From the NCBI GenBank assembly GCA_963923035.1, contig CAWUKT010000003.1, positions 1-64,000 on the forward strand: a stretch of DNA of 64,000 nt, given 5' to 3'. Positions 1 to 8,160 of this stretch are shown in pieces. The notes under the pieces were generated by a model. It was not told the DNA's origin. It did no database searches and saw only the letters and a list, made by a program, of their open reading frames with translations. The DNA comes from CAWUKT01 sp963923035 (GTDB lineage Bacteria; Bacteroidota; Bacteroidia; J057; JADKCL01). Both the position numbers and the translations under genes were made by a program. Position 1 is the stretch's first letter. Each line of letters begins with the position of its first letter.

Positions 1-143
1 TGACGCGGTCCCGGACCGCGATGCCGCGGTTCCGGACCGCGATGACGCGGTGCCAGACCGCGATGACGCGGTGCCAGACCGCGATGACGCGGTTCCGGAC
101 TGCGATGCCGCGGTTCCAGACCGCGATGACGCGGTCCCGATGC
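1..143. repeat. 21-bp tandem repeat array, left end outside window
   Basis: The hexamer GCGATG recurs at 18, 39, 60, 81, 102 and 123, exactly 21 bp apart, inside units of the form GCGGTnCCnGACCGCGATGmC. Each unit contains short inverted repeats (GCGGT with ACCGC, and CCGCG with CGCGG), so one strand can fold into a chain of small hairpins. The array continues past the left edge and decays after about 143. An open frame through it would give a seven-residue repeat, but no start site or domain supports a protein. There are no unique spacers, so it is not a CRISPR. It lies downstream of the TetR gene. Confidence 0.85.
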
Positions 144-195
144 AAACCAAATCAGAATAGGATCATAAATGAGGAAGATGAACTCTCAACAGATT

Positions 196-789
196 TCAAT
201 CGAGCAGGGTCAGGATGGCATTGACCGATTCCAGTGACTCCTCCTCCGGAGGTTTTACCTTGCCCAGCACCCGCAGACCAGTCATCAAGGTATACAGCAG
301 CTTGGAAACCATTGTGATGTTTTTATCGGGTTGGATTTGCCCTTGTTCCACCCCATAGACCAGGAAATCATAAAACACCTTCTCAATCTCCAACTTATGG
401 TTCTGAATTTCCTGCTGGATATACGGATCGGCGGGCACTAATTCGGTGGTGGTATTGACGATGAAACACCCTTTGCAATCTTCGTCCGCCCGGTCGTCCC
501 GGATCAATTTCAGGAACATGTTCCGCAACACATCTTTGACCGCTTTCTGTTCACTGGCTTGGGCATGAAGGTGCTCCCGCAAGCCTCCCAACTGATTGTT
601 CCGGTAGACTTCAAGGGTGCGTTGGAACAGCTCCTTCTTGCCTCCAAACGCATTGTAAATACTGGCATTGCTAATGCCCAGATAGGCGATCAAGTCTTTG
701 ATGGAGGTGTCGTGGTACCCCTTTTGCCAAAAGAGGACCATGGCCTTCTCCAGTATTTTTTCCTCGTCAAAATCTTTTTTTCGGGGCAT
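196..789 (-). CDS. TetR/AcrR family transcriptional regulator
   Basis: This 197-residue protein has the usual TetR length and layout. An N-terminal helix-turn-helix (residues about 10-55, with GYHDTSIKDLIAYLGIS and the SIYNAFGGKKELF recognition region) precedes a helical ligand-binding half. It is the last gene of a minus-strand set in which a flavin reductase and a luciferase-like monooxygenase lie upstream, so it probably controls that set in response to a small molecule (inference). Candidate operator palindromes lie at 2484-2507 and 6146-6195, but which of them it binds cannot be read from sequence. The family is certain; the ligand is unknown. Confidence 0.93.
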   Translation of the reverse strand: MPRKKDFDEEKILEKAMVLFWQKGYHDTSIKDLIAYLGISNASIYNAFGGKKELFQRTLEVYRNNQLGGLREHLHAQASEQKAVKDVLRNMFLKLIRDDRADEDCKGCFIVNTTTELVPADPYIQQEIQNHKLEIEKVFYDFLVYGVEQGQIQPDKNITMVSKLLYTLMTGLRVLGKVKPPEEESLESVNAILTLLD

Positions 790-835
790 AGAGAGGGAAA
801 GTTAGGGTTTTCGATCGCCTTTTTGAAATAGGGGC

Positions 836-1876
836 TTACAAAGGCGGGGACATTCGTTCCTTTACCAATGGGGCAACCTTTTTTCCGATCAGCTCAATGG
901 ACTCCATCAACTGCGGGTGGCTCGATCCCATGTCCATCTGGAAGTTGAAGCGGGAGATGCCCCCGAGCGCCTCACTGTGGCGCAAAATCTTTTCGGCGAC
1001 TTCTTCGGGATCGCCAATCACAATCGCCCCCCGTACACCGGTCTGGGCTTCAAATTGTCTTTGGTTCATCGGGGGCCAACCACGCTCCCGTCTCACGTTG
1101 TTCATTGCCCGCTCATAGCCGGGATAGAATGCCTCCAGGGCTTCCGACCGGGAATTGGCCACATAGCCCAGGGAATGCAGGCCCACTTTCAGGGAACTGG
1201 GATCGTGCCCGGCATTGGCAGCCGCCTCCCGGTACCTCTGCACCAAAGGGGCGAACCGGTGGGTTTCCCCGCCAATCACGGCCACCATCAGGGGCAAACC
1301 TAGCCTTCCGGCCCGCTCGAAGGAAGCTGGGGTTCCTCCTACGCCTACCCAAACTGGCAGGGGATCCTGTACCGGGCGGGGGTAAATGGGCTGATTCTTC
1401 AGAGCAGGTCGGAACTTCCCCGACCAATTCACCACCTCCTGGCCCCGTATTTGCAGCAGCAGTTCCAGTTTTTCCTGGAACAGGGAATCGTAATCCTTCA
1501 GTTGGTACCCAAACAGAGGGAAGGCATCGGTGAAGGAGCCTCGGCCAGCCACAATCTCCATGCGTCCGTTGGAGACCAGGTCCAGGGTGGCAAAGTTTTG
1601 GAAAACCCGCACCGGATCAGCCGCACTCAGTACCGTCACGGCGCTGGTCAATCTGATCCGTTGGGTCCTGGCCGCCGCCGCCCCCAGAATGACCCCGGGC
1701 GCCGAATCCAGAAATTCCTTCCGGTGGTGTTCTCCCAGCCCGAATGAATCCAAACCGACTTGGTCGGCCCATTCAATTCGTTCCAGCAATTCTGCCATGG
1801 CCCGGACCCGGTTTTGGCTCGTGTCCTGATCCCCTTCCAACGGGGTGGCGGCAAAACTATCGATTCCTATTTCCAT
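836..1876 (-). CDS. LLM class flavin-dependent oxidoreductase (luciferase-like monooxygenase)
   Basis: The 346-residue protein has the bacterial luciferase-like TIM-barrel pattern: MEIGIDSFAAT at the first strand, GLGEHHRKEF near residue 45, the SAVTVLSAADPVRVFQ segment and a C-terminal IGDPEEVAEKI element. Members use reduced FMN and oxygen on varied substrates; the substrate here is unknown. I start at ATG 1876, which has AAAGGA eight bases upstream, rather than at the in-frame TTG at 1903, which overlaps the previous gene. The NADPH:FMN reductase just upstream (23-bp gap) is a plausible supplier of reduced flavin in a two-component system. TetR follows after 46 bp. Confidence 0.93.
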   Translation of the reverse strand: MEIGIDSFAATPLEGDQDTSQNRVRAMAELLERIEWADQVGLDSFGLGEHHRKEFLDSAPGVILGAAAARTQRIRLTSAVTVLSAADPVRVFQNFATLDLVSNGRMEIVAGRGSFTDAFPLFGYQLKDYDSLFQEKLELLLQIRGQEVVNWSGKFRPALKNQPIYPRPVQDPLPVWVGVGGTPASFERAGRLGLPLMVAVIGGETHRFAPLVQRYREAAANAGHDPSSLKVGLHSLGYVANSRSEALEAFYPGYERAMNNVRRERGWPPMNQRQFEAQTGVRGAIVIGDPEEVAEKILRHSEALGGISRFNFQMDMGSSHPQLMESIELIGKKVAPLVKERMSPPL

Positions 1877-1899
1877 TGAATTGTCCTTTCTATCAGAGC

Positions 1900-2436
1900 T
1901 CAAGTACCAAGAGCAGTTTGAAACAATTGAATTTGTTCTTCGAGGGCTTGCCGCATCCCTGGGTTCCCGATCCCAGCCTCACTGAAATTCTGGTAAAAAT
2001 GGGGGAGGGAAAAAGTCGCAATCAACTTTCCGCCAAAAAACGGCATCAGCTTTTGATGGATTTCCAGCACATTTCTGCCTCCTCGCCGGCCCGGAGAAGT
2101 GGCCATCAAAAACATCGGCTTGCCCTTGAAAACCTTCTGATCGATTCGGGACAGCCAATCAAACAAGTTCTTGAAGACCGCCGTGGCATTTCCATTGTAT
2201 TCGGCAAGGGAAATGACGTAGGCATTGGCCGCATCCAGCAAGGCGTCAAACTTCAGGACATTCTCGGGAAGGCCTTGTTCCCGCTCGAGATCAGGACTGT
2301 AGAGGGGAAGTTCGTAGTCATTTAGATCAGCAAGGATCACCTCTGCGTCTTCCAATTGGTTGGCCACATAAAAGGCCAGGGCTTTGTTGATGGATTTCTT
2401 GCTGTTGGTGGCGCCAAAGGCCAATACTTTTTTCAT
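1900..2436 (-). CDS. NAD(P)H-dependent FMN reductase, flavodoxin-like
   Basis: The 178-residue protein begins MKKVLAFGATNSKKSINKAL, the FMN phosphate-binding loop of the NADPH-dependent FMN reductase family. It continues with the LPLYSPDLE region and the loop PMFLMATSPGRRGG that contacts flavin in this family. Length matches the family. It is the first gene of a minus-strand set with a flavin-dependent monooxygenase and a TetR regulator, so delivering reduced FMN to that monooxygenase is the simplest role (inference from context). Azobenzene or chromate reductase activity, common side activities of the family, cannot be excluded. Confidence 0.9.
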   Translation of the reverse strand: MKKVLAFGATNSKKSINKALAFYVANQLEDAEVILADLNDYELPLYSPDLEREQGLPENVLKFDALLDAANAYVISLAEYNGNATAVFKNLFDWLSRIDQKVFKGKPMFLMATSPGRRGGRNVLEIHQKLMPFFGGKLIATFSLPHFYQNFSEAGIGNPGMRQALEEQIQLFQTALGT

Positions 2437-2450
2437 TCTTTTCCTCGATT

Positions 2451-2507
2451 CAAATGTATTGTTACAAAGCTGTTGTTCACTGACCGAATTTCATAGTAAC
2501 CATTCGG
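2451..2507 (-). promoter_or_regulatory. Possible promoter and palindrome upstream of the FMN reductase set
   Basis: The minus strand carries TACATTTG at 2458-2451, a match to the Bacteroidota -7 consensus TAnnTTTG, 14 bp before the reductase start. Just upstream is an inverted repeat, CCGAAT (2484-2489) and ATTCGG (2502-2507), with a 12-base spacer. A palindrome here would suit a TetR-type repressor, such as the one encoded by the last gene of the set. No -33 element is clear and the leader would be very short, so this is tentative. Confidence 0.3.
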
Positions 2508-2518
2508 AAGGTGCTGTT

Positions 2519-3331
2519 TTATTCGATGGCAATGGGAATCTTTACCACATGGTTTTCGGTGGGGTATTTCAGGCTGCCGACCTTGTGATCAAAGAGGCCG
2601 TTGAGGTTGTTTCCAGCGGGATCCTCCAACCTCGCGTGGACATACAGGGTATAGTTCCCCGCCGGCCAGGGTGCATCGGGAAACAATTGCCAACTTTTCT
2701 CCTGCTCTCCGATCCTGACCTCTCCTGGTACCCTTTTCCCATTCTCATTCACCAAAACCACTCTTTGTTGCAGCGAAAAATGGTCCAGCATCCCGGGAAA
2801 ATGGATGGACAAAGGTTGCTTTCCTGCTTTCTGAGGGACCTCGATTTTCCATTGCTCAGTATCCGGAGCCCGGTCATCCTCCCGTCCCACATAAAATTCT
2901 TTGATCACCCCCGAGGCCATCACCCGTCCTTCTGCATCTTCCAGCGGCCCTGCCTGGAGGCGGTATTTCTTTCCCGGTCTCAAAGCCCGGCCAAATTCCT
3001 GGTTGGCTTTCAATCCGGTCTTCACCCGGGCTGGGTCCAGAATAAGGGTCAACTGCTTTTGGGCGGGGTCCCACAGCTCATATTGGTTGTCAAAAATGGC
3101 TCCTTTGACCTCCTTTCCTTCCTCATCCACCAGTTGGATCTTGTCCAGATTGCCAACGGTTTTCATGGGTTGGGAAAAGTGAATGTAGATCCTCAGCAGG
3201 TTCTCCGGCAGTGTATCGGAGGATGGGAAAACCTGGGTGACCTCCGGGGCCCCGCCTGAGGGCATCAGGTCTGGGGTCCCGGAGGTCAGGGCAAACAACC
3301 ATATCAAACTGTGGTACAGGAACAGGCTCAT
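2519..3331 (-). CDS. Secreted protein with bacterial Ig-like region, function unknown
   Basis: The 270-residue protein has a short hydrophobic N-terminus (residues 1-17), then an Ig-like stretch typical of domains in which an extreme value or sign change is described (IYIHFSQPM, residues about 48-57, as in Big_5-type folds). A second half, about 150-270, is rich in beta strands. Its ATG overlaps the stop of the upstream gene as ATGA (3328-3331), so the two are translationally coupled and probably act together. No catalytic motif is visible. It forms the third gene of the 2519-6129 set after a porin-like gene and a propeller-like gene. Confidence 0.75.
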   Translation of the reverse strand: MSLFLYHSLIWLFALTSGTPDLMPSGGAPEVTQVFPSSDTLPENLLRIYIHFSQPMKTVGNLDKIQLVDEEGKEVKGAIFDNQYELWDPAQKQLTLILDPARVKTGLKANQEFGRALRPGKKYRLQAGPLEDAEGRVMASGVIKEFYVGREDDRAPDTEQWKIEVPQKAGKQPLSIHFPGMLDHFSLQQRVVLVNENGKRVPGEVRIGEQEKSWQLFPDAPWPAGNYTLYVHARLEDPAGNNLNGLFDHKVGSLKYPTENHVVKIPIAIE

Positions 3332-4635
3332 TTCTCCTTCTGGTCAGAAGTCAGGTTGGGATAACCTTCCATGGGCTTCATCATGTCGTGGAACTTTTTG
3401 GTCTGCATCTGGCCTTCGGAATACTCATAATCGGGGAAGTTGTATTCGGCGATGAAGTCGCTCAACCGCAAATAGCTTCCTTTGAGTTTGGAGACCAGGT
3501 CAACTCCTCCGTTGTCCATGTTGCGCTTCAAGTTGGCCAGCATCATTTGGTTCTGGTTGTCAATGTGCATGGTATTCCCGGTAGACACGTGGAAGATATC
3601 GACTCCCTCCGGCCCCATCGAGAATCCGGTCATGCCCGCTCCCTGATTCGCCTTTGCCAGGTCCTTGAAGGAGATCAGGGTTCCGCCTCTGTTCTTGTGG
3701 ACCACGAGGAGTTTTTTGTCAAAAGACCCATCCTGCTCCTGGGCCATGAAGCTGACCATGTCTATCGGTGCATTCCCAAATCCCAACTCAGCAATGGTTT
3801 TGGCTTTGATGTGGTTGCCTTCCGAAATCTCAGCCGCCGGAATGGTGACCAGGGGCGTACAGGTATAGCTGGCGATGAGGGTCGGCTCACCATTCAATTC
3901 TTCAAACAGCATGGTACGGATCGGGGCGCGGGTTTCCATCTGGGTATGGACTGCATGCCACATCTCAATGCCCTTGACGGAGGCCTGCTCCTGGTTGAAG
4001 GGATAGGGGATGATCCGAAGGTTGGAGGCAAATTCTCCATTGGTCAGGCCGGCTACATAAACATTGCCATTGTGGTAATCGATGTCGGTAATGTTCAGGG
4101 TGCTGGCGGGAATGTCATTCCAGAAATAATACTCGGGATTCACTTTGTTCCGAATGGAGACCTGGGTGTGGGGGGCACTGGAAATGTCCAGAAAGCGGAT
4201 TTTCCCTCCCATCGGACTCACAATCGCAATCAGGGACTTTGCCTCCAGCTGATGGCCATTTTTGATCGCGATATAGGCTTCCTGGCTTACCGGGTGAATC
4301 TTCATGTCATTGAACACCAGTTGTCGGGGTTCCACTCCCAACTGCGCCGCGATTTTGGCATCGATCCCCATCAGATTGTACGGAATCGGGTCCTTTACCT
4401 CGGCGGCTTCCGTTTCCACGGCGTGGAGGACCCCGTTTTTGCTGTCCCCAATGAAAAGCACATTGTTGGGACCAAAGGCCAGTACATTGGCTCCTTCAAG
4501 CCCGACCTCCTCAAGGTTCACCTTGGAATCAGTCGGTTGCCCTTCAGGTCCGGTGGCATGGACATTCACGTGGAGCCCGACCAGAAGGAGGAGGGTGACC
4601 AGCACCCCTTTTGAAATGGGTTTAGAGAAATTCAT
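3328..4635 (-). CDS. Secreted protein of predicted beta-propeller type, function unknown
   Basis: I take ATG 4635 (MNFSKPISKG) as the start because it begins a clear signal peptide ending near VNVHA; an upstream in-frame codon at 4668 would add residues ahead of the signal. The mature protein (435 residues including the signal) has recurring strand-turn units such as NVLFIGDSKNGVLHAV, DIDYHNGNVYVAGL and EAYIAIKNG, which look like propeller blades, but I cannot count them reliably. It lies 29 bp downstream of the porin-like gene and overlaps the next gene by ATGA, so the three are co-transcribed. No cofactor motif (for example a CXXCH) is present. Confidence 0.75.
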   Translation of the reverse strand: MNFSKPISKGVLVTLLLLVGLHVNVHATGPEGQPTDSKVNLEEVGLEGANVLAFGPNNVLFIGDSKNGVLHAVETEAAEVKDPIPYNLMGIDAKIAAQLGVEPRQLVFNDMKIHPVSQEAYIAIKNGHQLEAKSLIAIVSPMGGKIRFLDISSAPHTQVSIRNKVNPEYYFWNDIPASTLNITDIDYHNGNVYVAGLTNGEFASNLRIIPYPFNQEQASVKGIEMWHAVHTQMETRAPIRTMLFEELNGEPTLIASYTCTPLVTIPAAEISEGNHIKAKTIAELGFGNAPIDMVSFMAQEQDGSFDKKLLVVHKNRGGTLISFKDLAKANQGAGMTGFSMGPEGVDIFHVSTGNTMHIDNQNQMMLANLKRNMDNGGVDLVSKLKGSYLRLSDFIAEYNFPDYEYSEGQMQTKKFHDMMKPMEGYPNLTSDQKEK

Positions 4636-4664
4636 TTGCGAATTGTTTAGATGTATTGGATTGA

Positions 4665-6129
4665 TCAAAAGAGAAATGTTCCGGTGGTGGCGATGTGAAA
4701 AATGGGCAGGGAGCTGCCCGAGCGATCGACAAAATTCCCGGTTGTGAAGTAGGAACTGCGGATGTCAAACGACAGGTGGCGGCTGTGCGTGTACTTGGCA
4801 AACAGGCCCACCACGTTCCCGATGTGCCTTTCCTCAAGTCCGTTGGCATTTCTGAACGGTCGACTGACCGGTATGTACAGGCCATCCCCGCGGGAAGCCC
4901 GGAAGAAACTGGCAAATTCCAGGTTCAGCATGATTTTTTTGTTGGGAAACAGCAGCAGGGAAGGATGGAGGCTCAACAAGTTGACCGGCGTATTCACTCC
5001 CGCCAGGGAGTAAATACGCCGGGTTGACGAACATGGGATTGAAACTGTTCAGTTTACCGTCTCCGGTCGCCCGGTCTCCGGTAGACCAATCAAACTTCAG
5101 GCCTGGGGTTGGCCGCCATTTTGTGTTGATGAAGGCATACTTGTAATCCGCTTCCAGGTTGAAGGCCCTGATCTGATTGCTTCCGAGTTGTCCAAATTGA
5201 AAAATGAATTCTGAATTGTAGCTGAACCGATTCCCGACCTTTCCCCAGCGCCTGATGCCCTTAGAATGGCGGGTTTCATTGCCCGCGACATCATTGAAGG
5301 CGGCATTGTCGGAGCCGAAATAGAGATAGTAAAGATCGGTCCCGCCTTTCTCCCCGGGCAGGCTGAATTGGGAGTAGGCCCCTCCGACCCGGGCATTGGG
5401 CGCGCCAGCGTCGAACAATGAAAAGGCATTGTCAAAAGCGTTGAAGCCAATATTGACTTCATGGCCATAAAAGAGCTTCAAGCTCCCATGCTTGTTCTGG
5501 AAAGTGGCCTTTCCCAGGTCGAAGCTGCGCCGCATATTGGGCCCGATCCTGAGATCTACCAGCCGACCCGCCCCCAATTTCATTTCCTGGCGACCAAACG
5601 TAAAGGCGAGCTGGTTCTTTTGCTTGACGGGAAACTTCACCTCGACAAAGCCTTGGTGCCAGTCCACGAGGTCCGACTGCAAGAATTCCTCGGGCCCCGT
5701 TTTTAGCCCGTGGTAGAGCTCCCCGAAAAAGCGAACATATTTTCCCAGGTGCAGGTCCGTGTGGAAGCTCAAGCGCTGACTGTAATAAGTCAGATCCTCA
5801 GGAAACCAGAAACGGTTGGAAAAATGTTCCATCCGCGCCCGGTAGGAGCCCCCGATGCTGAAATAGACATTGTTTCGGGGGAGGATGGGGATGTATTTGA
5901 TGGCTTCCAGCCCCTTGCGTTGGGTGCTGTCCTTTAAAAACCCATAGTTTTCTTGGGCCCGCTCTTCCTCGAAAACAATCCCCTCTTGGGACCAGACCCC
6001 GCTGAACATTGCCAAACTCGTGAGGAGGAGGACAAATACTTGCTTGAATTGATGAGGAAACGCGTCCACCACCGGTCGAATGACCAGTGAGAAAACGAAT
6101 CTGACACGGATTTTTCTTGGAAGTGACAT
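4665..6129 (-). pseudogene. Alginate-export-family outer-membrane porin with a frameshift
   Basis: Frame one runs from ATG 6129, with a signal peptide ending near VWSQEG, to about 5015. It has the alginate-export barrel pattern: RARMEHF, YYSQRLSFHTDL, FFGELYHGL, FTFGRQEMKLGAGRLVD and GLKFDWSTGDRATGDGK. After FNPMFVNPAY the reading frame turns into unrelated sequence, while the adjacent frame continues the family ending (SLAGVNTPVNLLSLHPSL through to the terminal strand ending FLF at 4665). Dropping one T from the coding-strand TATTTACTCC (plus-strand A run 5012-5014) restores the join as AYYSLAGVNTP. It could be a real inactivating mutation or an assembly error. It is the first gene of the 2519-6129 set. 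Confidence 0.8.
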
Positions 6130-6145
6130 GGGGTACCTAAGGTTC

Positions 6146-6195
6146 TGGAGCAATCGCTCCAAAACAAAGATATGTATTTTAGAGCATTCACTCCA
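6146..6195. promoter_or_regulatory. Two operator-like palindromes upstream of the porin-like gene
   Basis: Two related 16-bp inverted repeats occur at 6146-6161 (TGGAGCAATCGCTCCA) and 6180-6195 (TAGAGCATTCACTCCA). Their centres are 34 bp apart, about three helical turns, and both lie within 70 bp of the porin-like start at 6129. This is the usual arrangement for a dimeric repressor or activator binding twice. The regulator is not identifiable; the TetR protein at 196-789 is one candidate. The rest of the gap to 6565 shows no gene or other clear signal. Confidence 0.55.
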
Positions 6196-6565
6196 AAAAC
6201 ATTTTTCAGCTGTCCTTCCATGCTTTATGGCAGGGTTGGATATAGCCAAATCGGTTGCTTGATGGGAACCCCGGAAATCTTATGGCGGATAGACGGAATC
6301 CTTTTCCACTCTCACCTTGGCAGCAGCACCTTGGGGGGCTTGGGGTGCCGGCATTTTCCCTGACCTCATCCAAAACAGCCATTTGACACTTTCATTTGGC
6401 GATATGGAATACAAGCCGATCCGGGCCCGCCAACACCTCTTGAACAAACTGGATCAATACAGGTTGACACCTTAACGTTGAGGCTCTGTCATCGCCAGAT
6501 GGTCCGGGCACTCGATTGGAAATCATCCATTCATCTTCATTTTTTACCCTACAATCACCAAAAGC

Positions 6566-8074
6566 ATGAAACAATTCATCCTACTCTGTTTGGGAGCGCT
6601 TCTCCTTTGTGTCGGCGTCCCCGCTGTGGCCCAGACTGGCAACTTCAATATTTTTAATATCGGCGTCCCCAATCAGGCCGGACAATTCTCCGTCTCCAAT
6701 ACCCCCAATGGCCCCGCGGCTCGTTTTGCGGTCAACAGAAATTATGAAATCGACATGACCAACACGTCTACTCCCTCCTACGGGATTAAATTTGGGGGTC
6801 AATTCGCCTTCCTGATGCAACGAGGGACGGGTCCATTGGCGCTGTTCATCCCCAACGGATCGGACAACAACATCGCCCACCTGGAATCGGGATTCTTCGG
6901 TGATATTTTTGGCTCCTCCAAATGGCTGGGATTGGGTTCGGCCCCCGCGGGGGTAGGCCCATCGGTCTACGGAAAGCGCATCCAATGGAACAGGAACTTT
7001 GCCCTGTTCAATCTCCGCGAGGTCAATTCCACGACCCGCGACCTCGTCGTCCAGTGGGGCGGCACCGAATCCAATAACCGCCTGCTGTTCGAATACACCA
7101 GTTCTCCCACCGGTCCCGCGTCAACCTATATGCAGATTGAAAGCGATGGGCGGGTCGGCATCAATGGACTGCGGACTTTCGGCGGCCAGGACGATCAGCT
7201 TTACGTGAATGGACGCATTGGATTTGGCACAGCGGAGTATTTCGAAGACGGCGGTGCCAATACGATTACCTCCCAAGGCAGCCTGATCCCTTCCGTCAAT
7301 AATTCCCGGGACCTCGGCAACTCCACCTTCCGTTGGGACGACGTCTTCGCCACGAATGGCGTGATCCAGACTTCCGACCGCCGCGACAAGACCAATATCC
7401 GCGATGCCAGCTACGGCCTCGATGAAGTGCTGGCCCTCCGCCCGGTCACCTACGATTGGAAGATGCAGACCGAAAAAGGCACCCAAGTCGGTTTGATTGC
7501 CCAGGAAGTCAATGAAGTGCTTCCCGAAATCGTCTATGATCCGGCAGAAGACATGGTTATGAACGAAGAAGGCCAGATGGTTCCGGTGGAAGTCACGGAA
7601 GATAGCCGCATGGGCATCAATTATGCCCTGTTTACGCCGGTCCTGATCAAGGCCATCCAGGAGCAGAACGAAGTCATCAAGGCGCAGCAGGCCGAGATCG
7701 AAGCGTTGAAGCGGAATGATATGGTGGAGGCCCAGCAAGCCCGCATCGAAGAATTGGAGCGAAAAATGTCCCAATTGTTGGGGGATGAGAACGGTAGCAA
7801 TGCACTCCTGCCCCAATTGTACCAGAACAATCCGAATCCCTTTGAGGGCGTGACCAAAATCGGCTATTACCTTCCCACCTCCGTGACCCGCGCGACCCTC
7901 TATGTCTACGACATGCAGGGCAATCAGGTCCTCGAAGCGCCCCTTCAGGACCGCGGCGAAAGTGTGTTTGAGTTGGACGGGAACCTCTTCGGAGCGGGCA
8001 TGTACCTGTACGCCCTGATTGCCGACGGCAAGGAAGTGGACGTGAAGCGCATGATCCTGACCAAGACCAAGTAA
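6566..8074 (+). CDS. Secreted peptidase S74 (intramolecular chaperone) protein with T9SS sorting domain
   Basis: The 502-residue protein has a signal peptide (1-22, ending VPAVAQ), a beta-rich region to about 260, then a tail-fibre S74 chaperone domain. That domain starts SDRRDKTNI and continues YGLDEVLALRPVTYDWK, VGLIAQEVNEVLPEIV and the coiled coil LIKAIQEQNEVIKAQ (about 350-400). The Ser-Lys pair used for self-cleavage in endosialidase-type S74 domains is conserved as Ser270 and Lys275. Residues about 425-502 form a type A T9SS sorting domain (NNPNPFEGVTKIGYYLP to the basic end KRMILTKTK). Cell-surface delivery is therefore expected. An S74 domain upstream of a T9SS signal is an odd order, because self-cleavage would detach the signal. 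Confidence 0.88.
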   Translation: MKQFILLCLGALLLCVGVPAVAQTGNFNIFNIGVPNQAGQFSVSNTPNGPAARFAVNRNYEIDMTNTSTPSYGIKFGGQFAFLMQRGTGPLALFIPNGSDNNIAHLESGFFGDIFGSSKWLGLGSAPAGVGPSVYGKRIQWNRNFALFNLREVNSTTRDLVVQWGGTESNNRLLFEYTSSPTGPASTYMQIESDGRVGINGLRTFGGQDDQLYVNGRIGFGTAEYFEDGGANTITSQGSLIPSVNNSRDLGNSTFRWDDVFATNGVIQTSDRRDKTNIRDASYGLDEVLALRPVTYDWKMQTEKGTQVGLIAQEVNEVLPEIVYDPAEDMVMNEEGQMVPVEVTEDSRMGINYALFTPVLIKAIQEQNEVIKAQQAEIEALKRNDMVEAQQARIEELERKMSQLLGDENGSNALLPQLYQNNPNPFEGVTKIGYYLPTSVTRATLYVYDMQGNQVLEAPLQDRGESVFELDGNLFGAGMYLYALIADGKEVDVKRMILTKTK

Positions 8075-8096
8075 GTCGGTCCCATTTGTCTATAAC

Positions 8097-8129
8097 AAAG
8101 CGGCTGCCCCTGCATGGGACAGCCGCTTT
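8097..8129. terminator. Bidirectional intrinsic terminator
   Basis: AAAGCGGCTG (8097-8106) pairs with CAGCCGCTTT (8120-8129) around a short loop; the stem extends inward with CCC/GGG. A T-rich stretch follows on each strand. It sits between the convergent S74 gene and the dioxygenase set and can serve both. Confidence 0.8.
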
Positions 8130-8160
8130 GCTTTTGAGGCCCTCCTGAGATGAAGCGAGT

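Noticed and set aside
21..224. Small protein with seven-residue repeats across the first array
   Set aside because: The frame arises from the 21-bp repeat, has no ribosome-binding site and ends inside the TetR gene.
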